Below are positions 1 to 13,016 of a DNA stretch of 64,000 nucleotides, piece by piece; within the stretch, counting starts at the first letter, position 1, and each line of letters starts with the position of its first letter. The translations under genes were made by a program, and so were the position numbers. The stretch spans positions 453,840,287-453,904,286 of the forward strand of contig CM062296.1 of the NCBI GenBank assembly GCA_031216915.1, read 5' to 3'. This stretch comes from Pictodentalium vernedei. Lineage: Eukaryota > Mollusca > Scaphopoda > Dentaliida > Dentaliidae. The notes under the pieces are model-generated. The model was given only the letters and a program-made list of their open reading frames with translations. It made no database searches and was not told the DNA's origin.

Positions 1-739
1 GGACCTAATATGTTGATTACAACATTTTTCACTTGGTGTCTTTACTGTTATATACAATGCATTTGCAGGTAGTAAGGTATTGTAAATGGAATGGCCACTA
101 GAGGGCACTGCAAATTTTCAGTAAACATTGGCTGTTCTTCCAATAGGTTGTATTTCAGAAAGAGTTGTCTTCTGAAAATGTCACCAAAAAAAGAATATAT
201 GTGCCAGCTGGGAGCATGTCACACAAATAGGAGGTCTTCTCTGTTATAGTGGTAAAGTATAGAACTTGTAGGATTACTTGCTGAATGTCTTTTCAGTGAA
301 ATAAGGCCATAAAATTAATTCATATTTTGAATTTGTTCCTGCCAAAACTTGACAAGGTCAAATGATATTTGAAAGTCAATGTCTTTACCGTTATTTAATT
401 CGTCTTCACCATTATATCAGTGATTTAACGGTAAAGACACTGCCATAACGGCGAAGAAATTTTGGGGAAAATATTTTAATATGCTTTACAGATATACTTA
501 AAGTGACATAGTCAACTCATTCTTGAACTCTTAGAGGACTGGAGTTGTCAAAAATTGAATCTGCATGTTGAAAACCTGGACTGACATAATAACAAGTATG
601 GCAACATAATTTTCCAAATCATGGTTGTTTTTTTTATACTATATTTGAGAATGTCTGTCTGTCTGTCTGTATATGTATATATATATGTCTGTCTGTCCAC
701 TATAGAAATGAATATGGGACCGTCCAGAGTGCCCAAAAT
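1..739. other. Unassigned stretch, start of window
   Basis: No gene was seen. TCTTTACCGTTA-type motifs lie near 39, 381 and 403, with an inverted copy near 428. A GTCT and TA microsatellite occupies 652-698. Confidence 0.5.
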
Positions 740-2322
740 GGGTCTACTAGGAGTACCATTTTATGGTGGAGGTCATCGTCAGGTTTAAAAGTACCCCAGT
801 TGGGGGTGGGAAGGGGCACCAAAAGTTATGACCAAATATTTTTTTGCCAATATAGGTTTTCAAAGGGGTCTACTAGGGGTAACTTTTTACCAGGAATCTA
901 ATGGTGGGCTTTTAAGAGTGTTGGGGGTGAAGAGTGATTGGGGTGGAGAGGGGCACAACTGGTGGGGTGGGAGGGGCAACACTTATGGATTTCACAGATA
1001 TAGATCTTCAAAGGGGTCCGGTCCGAAATTCAAGATGGCCGATGGCAGCCATTTTGTACAAAATTTGGTGCAATCAGATTTTTGCACAGAACTTCCATAT
1101 GAAAGCGCTGATTTGAATAATTTTTTGTGTGAATGTTTAGTACCATGAGATACATCACATATAATACGGGTTTTTTTCTCGTGCAGAAATTATGCAAATT
1201 AGATGAACTTTTTCAGTGCTACTTACACACAGTAAGTACACATGTCAATACGGCTCGGGCTACAGTCTGTATTTATGAACCGATCTTCACGAAACGTCTT
1301 GGGTACCTTTGTTATCACCTTAGGACGAGAACGAGTGTTTCTGGATGCGGTCCAAAATTCAAGATGGCTGCCAGTGGCCATTTTGTACCGAAATTAGGTC
1401 TAATCAGTTTTTTGTACACAACTTCTATACAGCTCAGGCTAGAGGCCGTATTTATGAACCGATCTTTACGAAACTTCTTGGGTACCTTTGTTATCACCGT
1501 GGGATGAGAACGAGTGTTTTGGGGTGTGGTCCGAAATTCAAGATGGCCACCAGCAGCCATTTTGTACCAAAATTAGTGCAATCAGTCGTTTGTACAGAAC
1601 TTCTGTATGAAAGTTCTGATTTGAATAAATTTTTGTATGAATGTTTAGTAACATGGAATACATCACATATAGTACGGGTTTTTTTCTCGTGCAGAAATTA
1701 TGCAAATTAGATGAACTTTGATTTATTCAGTGCTACTTATACACTGTAAGTGCACATGTCAATACGGCTCGGGCTAGAGGCTGTATTTATGAACCGATCT
1801 TCACAAAACTTCTTGGGTACCTTTGTTATCACCTTGGGATGAGAACGAGTGTTTCTGGGTGCGGTCCAAAATTCAAGATGGCTGCCAGTGGCCATTTTGT
1901 ACCAAAATTAGGTCCAATCAGTTTTTTGTCACAACTTCTACACAGCTCATATTTGTGAACTGATCTTCACGAAACTTCTTGGGTACCTTTGTTTTCACCT
2001 TAGGACAGGAATGAGTGTGTTTTGGGGTGCCTTTGTTATCACTGTGCTATGAGAACAAATATTTTGGGGTTCAGTCAGACCCACTCTGGGACTCAAAGAT
2101 TTTTTTCTAATTTACCATCTGACTGTCACCCACCTTTACAATACTTTACCTATACATTTGTGACAGGCAACGGTCAGTATTTATGTACAGACCGTTACAA
2201 TACTTTATATGTACCTTTGTTATCAGGTCATTACCTAGATGTTTGTCATTGCTGTGTCACATACTATACATGTACTTGTCTTTGTCTTGACAAGTTGAGC
2301 TACAGTGTCATTGACACTTTCA
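740..2322 (-). mobile_element. Tandem-unit element (family III), antisense copy with 3' end missing
   Basis: Its 5' end on the minus strand is at 2322 (TGAAAGTGTCAATGACACTG and GCTCAACTTGTCAAGAC), matching 35321. About four units follow with CAAGATGGCTGCCAGTGGCC and GAACCGATCTTCACGAAACT motifs (1020-2000). Toward 740 the sequence becomes G-rich and divergent, and no GTTGAGCTAA-type terminus is present. The open frames here follow the repeat units and are not genes. Confidence 0.6.
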
Positions 2323-3554
2323 TTTTGGGGAGGGGTGGAGGCATAACAAGAAAAAAAGGTTATGCCACAGTTGATTTGCACAGGATGACCCCGAAAAATG
2401 GTTATGGAATAATGGAATAACAGACGACACAATGCTACAGGAATTGTACATTTTTAGTAATTTGGCCCCAAAATGTCTATAGCCTATGTGTCTTTAAAAC
2501 AAAAGGTTAGACACACCTGTTGTCATATCATGGCATGAGCTATGGTTTAGGTCCAAATTACAAAAATATCAACACGCCACAATATAGCTTATGAGACACT
2601 ACTGGAAAAATGTGGTCGATCTTTTTCCAATTAGGACCAGAGGGGTCGGGATCTTGTCCTACATGTATACATCATATTGCATGCATGCATGTCAAGTTAC
2701 AGACTCCTGTGCATTACAGTTAAAACTAGAAGTCCTGTCATGAATAGTGCGCTTATCTAGGCTGAATTGCGCATTGGAATTGCGCGCAATTGCCATATCG
2801 AATGGCATCCAAAGCACGGCAGGTTTTCTTGGTTACTCATAGCAAACACATGCAATGTTTCTGCCAATGGACCTTCGGGTTACCTGAATTTTTTTCGGAT
2901 AATAAATTCTATAGAAAAACAACCAAAAATGTTTACTTTGAGGTACTATTAGTCTTTTTCTAGTAAATGAAGGTGACCTGTCTTTACCGTTATTTACCAT
3001 TTAGTGGGAAAATCGCCCATCATCAGTTTGGTTGAAATTACAAGATTTCTTTCGATTTTAACTGATAATTATGTTGTTTTTAATCAAAGAAAATGAGTGA
3101 TTCGGAATTCATAAATCGGTTCGAAATTGGTCAAATCACATCTATCTGTTATAAGACCCATTTGAGTACATGTAGTTTAATAACCATGTTTATTGACATA
3201 TCTTGTCTTCCCAGTTGGTTCCAAGATTATTTCTAAATGTCTTTAGGGTTGAAATTTACCGTTATGTCTTTACCGTTATACACAAAAAGCGTGTCTTTCC
3301 CATTATGTCTTTACTGTTAAACAAAAAAAATGTGTCTTTACCATTATGTCTCCTCTGTTAAATGTACAACGGTAAAGACAGTTAGGTGAATTTATGAAAG
3401 TCAATTTCTCTAATCTGACTTAAAGTCAAGCTTTGCTGATGCACATGGTAATGTAATAGGCCTAGTTCTCCATGTTCTGACAGTTAAAAACCCTCAAAGA
3501 GCTTACCACTCACATGGTTTTTGTCTTTACCGTTATTTACCATTTAGTGGGAAA
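2323..3554. other. Unassigned stretch with dispersed TCTTTACCGTTA motifs
   Basis: No gene was seen. Copies of GTCTTTACCGTTAT or close variants lie near 2980, 3267, 3305, 3331 and 3524, with inverted forms near 3368. The segment TTACCATTTAGTGGGAAAAT occurs twice, about 540 bp apart (about 2994 and 3537). Confidence 0.5.
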
Positions 3555-5706
3555 ATCACCCAAATATGGACCTAGGGACATGGCTTGAACAAACTTGAAT
3601 CTTACCCCCCTAAGGATGCTGCACAAAAAATATCAAAAGCATTCATCTGCTGGATCTGAAGATTTTTAAATAAAATTCCTCATTTTGAACTAAGTTGTCA
3701 TTCAGGCTCCCATAGTGAGCCCAAATATGAACCAAGGGACTTGGCTTGAACAAACTTGAATCTCAGCCCCCTAAGGTTGCTCCATGCCAAATATCAAAAC
3801 ATTCCAACTGCTAAATCTGAAGAAGAAGATTTTTTAACGAAAAATTCCTCATATTGACTAAGTTATAATTTGGGCTTCCACAGGGAGCCCAAATATGGAC
3901 CCATGGACTTGGCTTTAACACACTTGAATCCCCCCTCCCCCCAAGGATGCTACTCACCACATATGAAACCATTCCGACTGCTGGATCTGAAGAAGAAGAT
4001 TTTTTAAGAAAATTCCTCATTTCGAACAAAGTTACAATTCAAGCTCCCACATTGAGCCCAAATATGGACCTAGGGACATGGCTTGAACAAACTTGAATCT
4101 CACCCCCCTAAGGATGCTGCATACCAAATATCACAAGATTCTGCCTGCTGGATCTTGAGAAGAAGATTTTTAAAGAAATTTGCCTGAAATGCACTAAGTT
4201 CGAATTTGGGCTTCTATAGTGAGCCCAAATATGAATCCAGGTGGCCGATTTGAACAAACTGGAATCAGATCCACCCCACAATGTTGCATACCAAATATCA
4301 AAAGATTCTGCCTGCAGGATCTGGAGAAGAAGATTTTTGAAGAAATTTGCCTGAAATGCACTAAGTTCAAACTCGAGCTTCTATAGTGAGCCCAAATATG
4401 AATCTAGGGAGCCGATTTGAACAAAATAGAATCAGATCCACCCCACAATGTTGCATACCAAATATCAAAAGATTCTGTCTGCTGGATCTGGAGAAGAAGA
4501 TTTTTTAAGAAATTTGCCTGAAATGCACTAAGTTCAAATTTGGGCTCCTATACTGAGCCCAAATATAAACCCAAGGGGCCGATTTGAACAAACTTGAATC
4601 AGATCCACCCCACAATGTTGCATACCCAATATCAAAAGATTCTGCCTGCTGGATCTTGAGAAGAAGATTTTCAAAGAAATTTGCCTGAAATGCACTAAGT
4701 TCAAATTTGGGCTCCTATACTGAGCCCAAATATAAACCCAAGGGGCCGATTTGAACAAACTTGAATCAGATCCACCCCACAATGTTGCATACCAAATATC
4801 AAAAGATTCTGCCTGCTGGATCTGGAGAAGAAGATTTTTTAAGAAATTTGCCTGAAATGCACTAAGTTCGAAATCGGGCTCCTATACTGAGCCCAAATAT
4901 GAACCCAGGGGGCCGATTTGAACAAACTTGAATCAGATCCACCCTCCAATGTTGCATACCAAATATCAAAAGATTCTGCCTGCTGGATCTGGAGAAGAAG
5001 ATTTTTTAATGTTTTTCCCATTGCCTACAGTGTTAAAAAGTGCTGACTCAGCACTTTTTCAATGTCCCGAAACTGTACCCTATGATAAAACCGATGGCAA
5101 TTTTTTTTTACCAATTCTTTCTGTTGGTCCTAAGGAAGCTTCACACCAAATAAAAATTCTCGGTGCCGTGCAGTTTTGGAGATATGGGTGTTTTAATTTT
5201 TTTCTATTTTTAGCTCCTGCGGTTCCCATGGGGCTACGGGAAAAAAAAAAATCAGCATAAATTAGGTACTAATGACCCAATAAGCCCTCACATAAAATTT
5301 GGTTCAAATCAGCCTCTCGGTTTGGAAAATAGAAATTTTGGGCGGGGCCAAAAATTTTGCCCCTCCCATAATGACGCCAAGTATAGCCCCACAAACTTCT
5401 CTTGAACAAATCTGAGTCTACACCTCAAAAGGAAGCTGCACACCAAATATCAAGTCTCTGCTACTGCTGGTTCATGAGAAGAAGATTTTTTAAGATTTCA
5501 GCACACTTTTTGGGTGTGGCCCTACCCACGGGCGGGGCAACTTGATTTGAACAAAATCAAATTGCGATGTCATAACAAACTATTATCTCAAATATCAATT
5601 AAATTGGTTCAGCGGTTTGGGAGGAGAAGACGCAAACACCATGTTCACGGACGACGGACGGTGAGTGATCACTGTAGCTCTCCTGACTGAAAGTCAGGTG
5701 AGCTAA
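3555..5706 (+). mobile_element. Tandem-unit element (Helentron/HINE-like, family I), 5' end missing
   Basis: About ten units of 160-170 bp (GATCTGGAGAAGAAGATTTT, CCACAATGTTGCATACCAAA) run from about 3555 to 5010. They are followed by the same 3' section as in the copy at 5959 and a terminus CTGACTGAAAGTCAGGTGAG then CTAA ending at 5706. There is no CAAGAGGCC start; the units begin directly after a GTGGGAAAATCACCC segment that also occurs near 2999-3020. The adjacent units at 4534-4850 are the most alike, suggesting recent array expansion. Confidence 0.65.
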
Positions 5707-5958
5707 TAAAAAACCTACCCTTCGACCATAGACTGAGCTTCCAACAGAGCGCCCCCTCCGACAAGCGGCCTGGCAGGTGGCTTCGAGGGAACCACATACG
5801 GGGGTCGCGTGTCGGAAGTGAAGCACGCTGCAAAACGTGCATTCTCCCCACCCTAACCATAAAAAGAGGTAATAAGGCTAAAGAATAAAAAATAAAAAGT
5901 AAATTGAGAAATTGTGCAATAGATACAAAAAACAAAAAATAGAACAAAAAAACAACAA
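5707..5958. other. GC-richer island between two tandem-unit elements, left half
   Basis: 5718-5860 is markedly richer in G and C (AAGCGGCCTGGCAGGTGG, ACATACGGGGGTCGCGTG) than its surroundings and does not recur in the window. Both strands are fairly open and I recognise no protein. An A-rich stretch follows. The right half is at 7623-7878, so the island was about 508 bp before the family I element inserted. Confidence 0.4.
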
Positions 5959-7622
5959 CAAGAGGCCCCAGGGGGCCTGAGGGCGCTCACCTGACATGGT
6001 AGCCTAAATATCAACCCAGAGATTTGATTTCAACAAGTTGCATCTGCTCCTCCTAAGAAAAGCTTATACCAAATATCCAAAGATTCTAACCAGTAGATCT
6101 AAAAAAAAAAAGATTTTTAAAGAATATTCCTCATACTGAACTAAATTATAATTCGGGCTCCCACAGGGAGCCCATATATGAACCCAGGGACTTGGCTTTA
6201 ACAAACTTGAATCTCACCCCCCTAAGGATGCTGCACACCAAATATCAAAACATTCCAACTGCTGGATCTGAAGAAGATTTTTAAAGAAAACTCCTCATTT
6301 TGAACTAAGTTATCATTCAGGCTACCACAGTGAGCCCAAATATGAACCCAGGGACTTGGCTTGAACAAACTTGAATCTCACCCCCCTAAGCATGGTGCTG
6401 GATCTTGAGAAGAAGATTTTTTAAGAAATTTGCCTGAAATGCACTAAGTTCGAATTTGGGCTTCTATAGTGAGCCCAAATATGAATCCAGGGGACCGATT
6501 TGAAGAAACTTGAATCAGATCCACCCCACAATGTTGCATACCAAATATCAAAAGATTCTGCCTGCTGGATCTGGAGAAGAAGATTTTTGAAGAAATTTGC
6601 CTGAAATGCACTAAGTTCGAATTTGGGCTTCTATAGTGAGACCAAATATGAATCTAGGGAGCCGATTTGAACAAACTTGAATCAGATCCACCCCACAATG
6701 TTGCATACCAAATATCAAAAGATTCTGCCTGCTGGATCTGGGGAAGATGATTTTTTAAGAAATTTGCCTGAAATGCACTAAGTTCGAAATCAGGCTCCTA
6801 TACTGAGCCCAAATATGAACCCAGGGGGGCCAATTTGAAGAAACTTGAATCAGATCCACCCCACAATGTTGCATATCAAATATCAAAAGATTCTGCCTGC
6901 TGGATCTGGAGAAGATTTTTTAATGTTTTTCCCATTGCCTGCAGTGTTAAAAAGTGCTGACTCAGCACTTTTTCAAAGTCCTGAAAAAAGTACCTTGTGA
7001 TCAAACCGATAGATATTTTTTAACCATTCTATTCTATTGGATAAAAGTAAGCTTTACACAAAATAAGAATTCTCTGTGCCGTGCAGTTTTGGAGATATGG
7101 CAGTTTTAAGGTTTTTCCTATTTTCAGCTCCAGAGGTTCCCACGGGGCAATGAGAAAATTTTTTTTTTGCATCAATCAACTACTTATGACCCATTATCAT
7201 CTCATATCAAATTTGGCTCAAATCGACCTCACGGTTCTGAAAATAGAAATTTTAGGCGTGACCAAAATTTTTGCCCCTCCCATGACGAAGGCAAATAATG
7301 CCCCACAAACTTCTCTTGAACAAACTTGATTCTAAACCTCAAAAGGACTCTGTATACCACATATCAAGTCTCTGTTACTGGTGGTTCATTAGAAGATTTT
7401 CAAAAAATAAGGCCATTTTTTCCACACCCCTCTGCTCAATATGAGCCGAAACCTAATTTGCATAAAAATCAAAATGCCCCTATATAATCACTACTTACAT
7501 GAAATTTAATTAAAATGTGGCTAATGGTTTAGGAGAAAGAGGCTCAAACACCACCTTCACGCAGGACGACGGACGAAGAGTGATAAGAAAAACTCACCCT
7601 GACTTTCAGTCAGGTGAGCTAA
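5959..7622 (+). mobile_element. Tandem-unit element (Helentron/HINE-like, family I)
   Basis: The 5' end is CAAG, hairpin AGGCCCCAGGGGGCCT, then GCTCACCTGAC at 5985-5995. The 3' end is CTGACTTTCAGTCAGGTGAG then CTAA, with GTCAGGTGAGC at 7609-7619, an exact 11 bp reverse complement of the 5' motif. Internal units of about 165 bp carry ATGTTGCATACCAAATATCA and GAGCCCAAATATGAA. A CGGACGACGGACG-like repeat precedes the terminus. Confidence 0.78.
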
Positions 7623-7878
7623 TAATAAAACTAAAACCTAGTAAACACCTAAATAAATAACTAGGAAATAAACAAAGTTCTGCTCAGTTCCTAAGAAGCA
7701 GGCACAAAACAGCCATCGGAAGCCTGGCACGCAGAGGTCCCCGTGCAAATCACATCACCAAGGCATTCTTTGCCCCGGAAACGCGGTCTACACCGAAACT
7801 CGCGATGCAACACATCCCCAATGGGTATGCCCCTCTCGGACATTCAATCATTGCAGAACCCCTCAAAAAATTTAAAAA
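7623..7878. other. GC-richer island, right half
   Basis: 7676-7860 is GC-rich (GGAAGCCTGGCACGCAGAGG, CCCCGGAAACGCGG). A plus-strand frame (ANHITKAFFAPETRSTPK, HIPNGYAPLGHSIIAEPL) and a Cys-rich minus-strand frame are both open, so neither is good evidence for coding. The island ends at a family III-type element at 7879. Confidence 0.35.
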
Positions 7879-8620
7879 TGAAAGTGTCAATGACACTGTA
7901 GCTCAACTTGACATATAAATGAAATGGCAAAATTGAAGATCATTGGTACCAATGTTATTTGATGAAATTTCAACATATCAGTATTGTGTGTGCACAACGT
8001 CAAGTATTCCATGCATTTTTAAATGTAAACGGTAAGACTGGCTAAAGGAAGAATGTTGATACACAAATGCAGTATGTTCAGAGGTTATTGTAAATGGCAA
8101 CTTTTTTCACAGAAATGAATGCTAATCAATAGCTCTTATCTAGAGTTCTTGACTAATGAGCACACCAAGTTCAAAAACAATTCTATGATAAATGTGGCCT
8201 GTAGGACATGTCAAAGAATGTTGATGTACAAATGCAATAAATTCAAAGATTGTTGCTAACATCAACAGTTTTTGATGGAAATGAAAAGAAAATCAATAGC
8301 TCCTATCTTTGTCACCCTGCATAAGCATAAGCATACAAAGTTTCAAAACAACCTGATAATGAATGTGCCCTCTGAGGCATGCCAAAGGAAGATGTTAATG
8401 CACAAATGCACTAAGTAGAAGGTCATTGCTTTGTGGCAATGTTTTTTGTTTGTTTTTTTTTCAGGGAGGGGGGGGGGGAGGGGGGAGGGGTTATGGAAAT
8501 TCATAAATATACCCTACAGAGAGTGCAAAAGGGATAAGCTGATGCACAAATGCAGTAAGTTCAAAGGCTGGTGATAACGACAATAACTTTTTATGGAAAT
8601 TAAATTAAAAAATAGCTCAC
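7879..8620 (+). mobile_element. Tandem-unit element with a family III-type 5' end and a different body
   Basis: It starts with the hairpin TGAAAGTGTCAATGACACTG and AGCTCAACTTG at 7879, then has about three units of about 200 bp (ATGCAGTAAGTTCAAAGG, AATCAATAGCTCCTATCT). A G-run at about 8467-8488 interrupts the third. The 3' terminus was not found; the copy ends near the foldback element at 8623. Confidence 0.5.
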
Positions 8621-8622
8621 AT

Positions 8623-8935
8623 CTGCGCAATATAAAACGAAGATTAAGTATTGCTTGTTTTATTGTAGACTATTTTCAAATTATAAATGGTTTCTCTCCA
8701 AAAACACTTTCTGTTAAATCCCCTTGTAGTGAACAGAAACACCTAAAATTAGCTACACCTCCATCGTGCAAGTATGAGAATATTCACCCCATCGTGCACC
8801 TCAGCGAAATCGTTTTCCCTGCACAAAATGGTGTATCGATCAGTGTCGATGGAAAAATGATCTATTTTGTCTTGTAAATAGTCTACAATAAAACAAACAA
8901 TACTTAATCTTCCTTCTATATACTTATTATTGCGT
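8623..8935. mobile_element. Palindromic MITE, about 310 bp
   Basis: The arms are AGATTAAGTATTGCTTGTTT with TATTGTAGACTATTT (8640-8675) and AAATAGTCTACAATAAAACA with ATACTTAATCTTCC (8876-8914). The outermost bases TGCGCAATATAAAAC and TTATTGCGTAAG also pair in part. The 94-residue open frame across it (8593-8877) has no recognisable domain and I do not regard it as a gene. Confidence 0.6.
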
Positions 8936-9742
8936 AAGCTTCCTTAAAAAATCACTTTTCACACATTCAGAGGTACATTAAGTACTTTAAAACGTAGTTT
9001 TTATACACTTACCGTCCTTTTTACTGGATACCGTCCCTTTTACCGGCAAAAAGTATTACCCTTTCTTTGTGAAAAACTCCTGGGCTTTTGTCAGTCGAGT
9101 GCTTTTGGGCTTCTTATATTGGATAAAAAGACCAAGAAGTAATATAAATAGAGATTATTACCATTATGTGGTATTACCCCAAAGATTTTTACTCCCTTAA
9201 CAAATCAGTTGCATTTGCCTGTGTTATTCAGTGTTATTTACAAATTACCGGTAAGCAGTTCTGCAACTTGAAAAATCAGGTGATGGATGGAGCCTGTGGT
9301 TCTATGACGTTTCGGCTTTGGGACGTTTTGGCCTCCATCTCGGGCTGAAACGTCTTAGGTTTTTGGTAATATTTTGATGAAGATTAGGGTATTATTTGTT
9401 TATATTTATAGATTTAAATATAAAATAAATTTTTATTATGGTTTTTATTATGGTTGTACTCACTTTTAAGTTGGAAATCAAAGAATTTATGAGAATGAAG
9501 AACTTTTCCGATATGGGCAGGACTCACAAATAAATAACCAATATTTTGAAACTGGACTCCGAATTCACTTAAAATTTTCCACATTTTGAAATGAAGCAGA
9601 AATCTTCCTAGAGCTTTCACGTCAACACAGTACAATGTTGCACACATTTCTGACCCCAAATATTTTGTTACAAGGTGAGTGGGAGTGTTATTGTTGTGAT
9701 AACATACAAATAAGCTATGTGTGCGACAAACCTGTCATGATT

Positions 9743-9991
9743 TTAACTGGTAGAGCGCTGAATTATTTTGGTCCTCAAAATTTGTTCACATACCTTTGCC
9801 ATGTTACAATTTATGGGAGAGTGCCACAAGGCACTCTCCCATAAATTTTAATAAGACAAATCCCAACAGACTAAATAATTTCACTTCAAAGGTGATACGT
9901 AGAGCATCCACTGAATATGAAGCCTTTAAGTTGTGGTACCGACACTTCAGAATAAAGCCCAAATATGGGCTTCCAGCACTCTACCAGTTAA
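9743..9991. mobile_element. TTAA-type palindromic MITE (family 2)
   Basis: This 249 bp element is bounded by TTAA on both sides, with ends TTAACTGGTAGAGCGCTG and CAGCACTCTACCAGTTAA. The centre is a near-perfect hairpin, ATTTATGGGAGAGTGCC and GGCACTCTCCCATAAAT, at 9810-9847. It has no coding capacity. The terminal sequence is unrelated to family 1 although the target is the same. Confidence 0.72.
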
Positions 9992-12862
9992 TACTGTTTT
10001 TAGAGTAATTACTCAGGAAAAGGTGTGACGAGCAATCTAAAATGGATGTTTTTGTAAAAATCAACTGACAAGGTTACTGGTCGATTCGTCATGATTGCAC
10101 ATTCATCGTAGAATCTGGACAATTCATCGTGAACGGAAATTGACAATTCGTCGGTAATTTCTGTTGTTCTTTGGACGATTTGTCGAAGATTACAATTTTG
10201 AGTCTTTAATGCTAATTTGTGGTGCCTTGGGGTTGCCTGTTATAAGACGCCCCAAATATCTTGTTTCTGATCTGAAAAATATAACTTATCACGCCTCATG
10301 GAGGGGTCATAAATTACATTTTTGAGACAAGAAACATACATAAAATCTATATATTTCCACCCTTTGTCACACAGCTTTGATATTAAATGCCAAAAAGGCT
10401 TGTTTCTATTCTATTCATTTTTTTACCTCTGGTCTGAAAAATATAGTTTATCACGCCTCACAGAGGGGTCATAAAATAAATTTTTGAAACGAGAAATGTC
10501 AAAAAAAGAAGGAATTTGCTATTATACATTCCCATTACTGGCGCGTCGTCGTTTCATTATTGTTTCTACCACTGTAAGAAATAACTGAAATGACATTCGA
10601 ATGAATGGTTTCTGCGCGCTGAAGGGGCACAGGGACGATGTGGGATTGAAATCCCCTGCAACCCTGATAACTTTTTTTGCTTTTTAGCTTTATTTGCTTA
10701 TAAATCCACGAGAGTCGGGAGCGAAAGCCAATAATCTTATTAAGTTTGAGTGTGCGACTGGCAGTAGGGTAGTGGATTGAGATCCCCATAATTACAAGAG
10801 TTCTGTTCCGTGTTTGCTAAGAGAAGTGGGTAAATTTATGATAATACTGAAACCGCAGTTTGGTGGTTATTTTAGAAAAAAGAAAAAGAAACCCAAACAG
10901 TCGCTGGTTTGGGAGCAGCCCCAGCATATTATCCTTAATGGTTACAAAAAGGAAAAAAATCCACCAATATGTGTTTTTGAAAGCTGGGAGTTATCCATCA
11001 GCCTATAAGGGAGAGTGGATGCTGAGTATTGGCCATCTGGTCTGCCTTCAGGGGGAACAGATGACGGGGTGATTGGAGAACATCAAGAATATAACATATA
11101 CTAACAAAATACCATATTAGTATGTAATGGGGATCTGACAGAAAGCTGGGAGCTTATGCTGGTCATCTCCCGGGGTCACTCATACATTTACACAAAAAAG
11201 TGGTATAATATAGTAGATGGACTCATATATCGCCGCCTGGAACCCATGGCCTGTGGTCAATCGCCAGCTTGATCACCAGCCACGAGCCGAGCCGGGGCAT
11301 CGCATCCACGCACACAGCGAGAGCTGCCTATAGGCCTCAAGAATTCATCGTTGTCAACATTAGCAGGTAACCTCGAGTGCAAAGACACAACACCCCAGCC
11401 AGGGACAAAACCGGTGAGAAAGTTGGTGCCGTGTAATTCTAGTCGAATTCTAATCAAAACAATAAGCATGAGCTTGTTTTTTAACACTTCTTGATGTTAC
11501 TTCAAAAGATCCCAAGTGAAAGTACCTGAAACTTCAATGAAATCAACCAGCCAAAAATTTAAAAATAATTCAGTGTTACAGATCCATGCCTTGGACGTTT
11601 CGTCGAAAACCTAAAAGACGATTCGTAGGGATCATAATTTGGATGATTCGTCGTTACAATGAATCTTCAATCACAACGAATCGTCCAGTTACCCATTTCC
11701 AACACTTGGCATTCTTACTTGGAGCGTCTTCTCCGAGTAATAATATCAAGTGTCGGAATTGCCATCAAAAATAAAATATAACCAAATTTTATTGTGATTA
11801 CCCTGCAGCTTATTTTGAGTGGTACTGTACAAGTATGCCTGACAGGGGACTGGACTGTTCGCTCCCGGAGACTGTTCGCCCCAGAGACTGTTGGCCCAAT
11901 GGACTCTTCGCCCCCATTTTTCTGGACTGATCGCCTCCAAAATTGGAATTGGAACAACCTGCCTCCTTTTACGAGTTAACATACACACGAAACCACCAAA
12001 CACCAAGCAAGGATTGAAACAAGCTAACTTGGCTGGGAATAGTGTGGATTTTAATTAAACATTTGAATAAAGATATAAGAGTCCTTTTAAGGGTTTTGGC
12101 GTGTGTCTGATTAGGTGTTCGTGTTTTTGTTTGTTTGTTTTGGTTTTTTTTCTTATCACCCTGTCATCTGTTCCCCCTTGAAGACAGACTAGATGGCCGA
12201 GGCTCAGCATCCACTCTCTCTTATAGGTTCACGGATGACTCCCGGCTTTCAAAAACACATATTGGTGAATGTTTTTCCTTTTTGTAACCGTTAAGGATAA
12301 TATGCTTGGGCTGCACACAAACCAGCAACTGTTATTCAGGTCGCAAGGGATTTCAATCCCACATCGTCCCTGTGCGCCTTTGGCACGCTGAAACTTCTTT
12401 TCATCTCATTTCATTCATGTTTGTCTATGTGAACAAAATGCCAGAAGTAACAAGTGTAGAAAAAGCAGTTCTGCTACAACTCTTGGTCAATTTATATATA
12501 TTTGTAATAGAATATTTTTAGTCTCTTGTCAGCACTATTTGAATATACTTGTTTGAAGATTTGAACATTTGTTGAAGCCAATTTTTATTCTTCGTTCCTT
12601 TTAATGTCACAAAACAAAAACATCAACAACAAAAATAGTTCAAAGAACCAAGGGGCGAACAGTCTCGGGGTGAACAGTCCAGAAAAACCTGGGGTGAACA
12701 GTCTCCGGGGCGAACAGTCTAGTAACCCGCCTGACACTATATGACTCCCACCTGTAAATAAACAGTTTCAACTATAATAGGTTGTTGGTGAACACGATAT
12801 GACCACACCTGCACACTGCGTGTGCCTACCTACTTCTGCCGTACCACTCGAAATAAGTTGCA

Positions 12863-13016
12863 GGGTAATCACTATAAAATTTTGTTATATTTTATTTTTG
12901 CTGACAATTCCAACATTTGGCATTCTAACTTGGTGCTTCTTCTCCGAGTAATAATTTCAAGTGTCGGAATTGCCAACAAAAATAAAATATAACAAAATTT
13001 TATTGTTATTACAATA
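12863..13016. mobile_element. Palindromic MITE (family 5)
   Basis: The left arm GTAATCACTATAAAATTTTG and the right arm AAAATTTTATTGTTATTAC pair, with inner arms ACAATTCCAACATTTGG and CAAGTGTCGGAATTG. A partial copy lies at 11696-11806 (CCAACACTTGGCATTC, CAAGTGTCGGAATTGCC, CCAAATTTTATTGTGATTAC). Confidence 0.6.

Noticed and set aside
8593-8877. 94-residue plus-strand frame with MEIKLKNSSHLRNIKRRLSI
   Set aside because: It spans the left arm and spacer of a palindromic MITE and ends in the right arm. No recognised domain.
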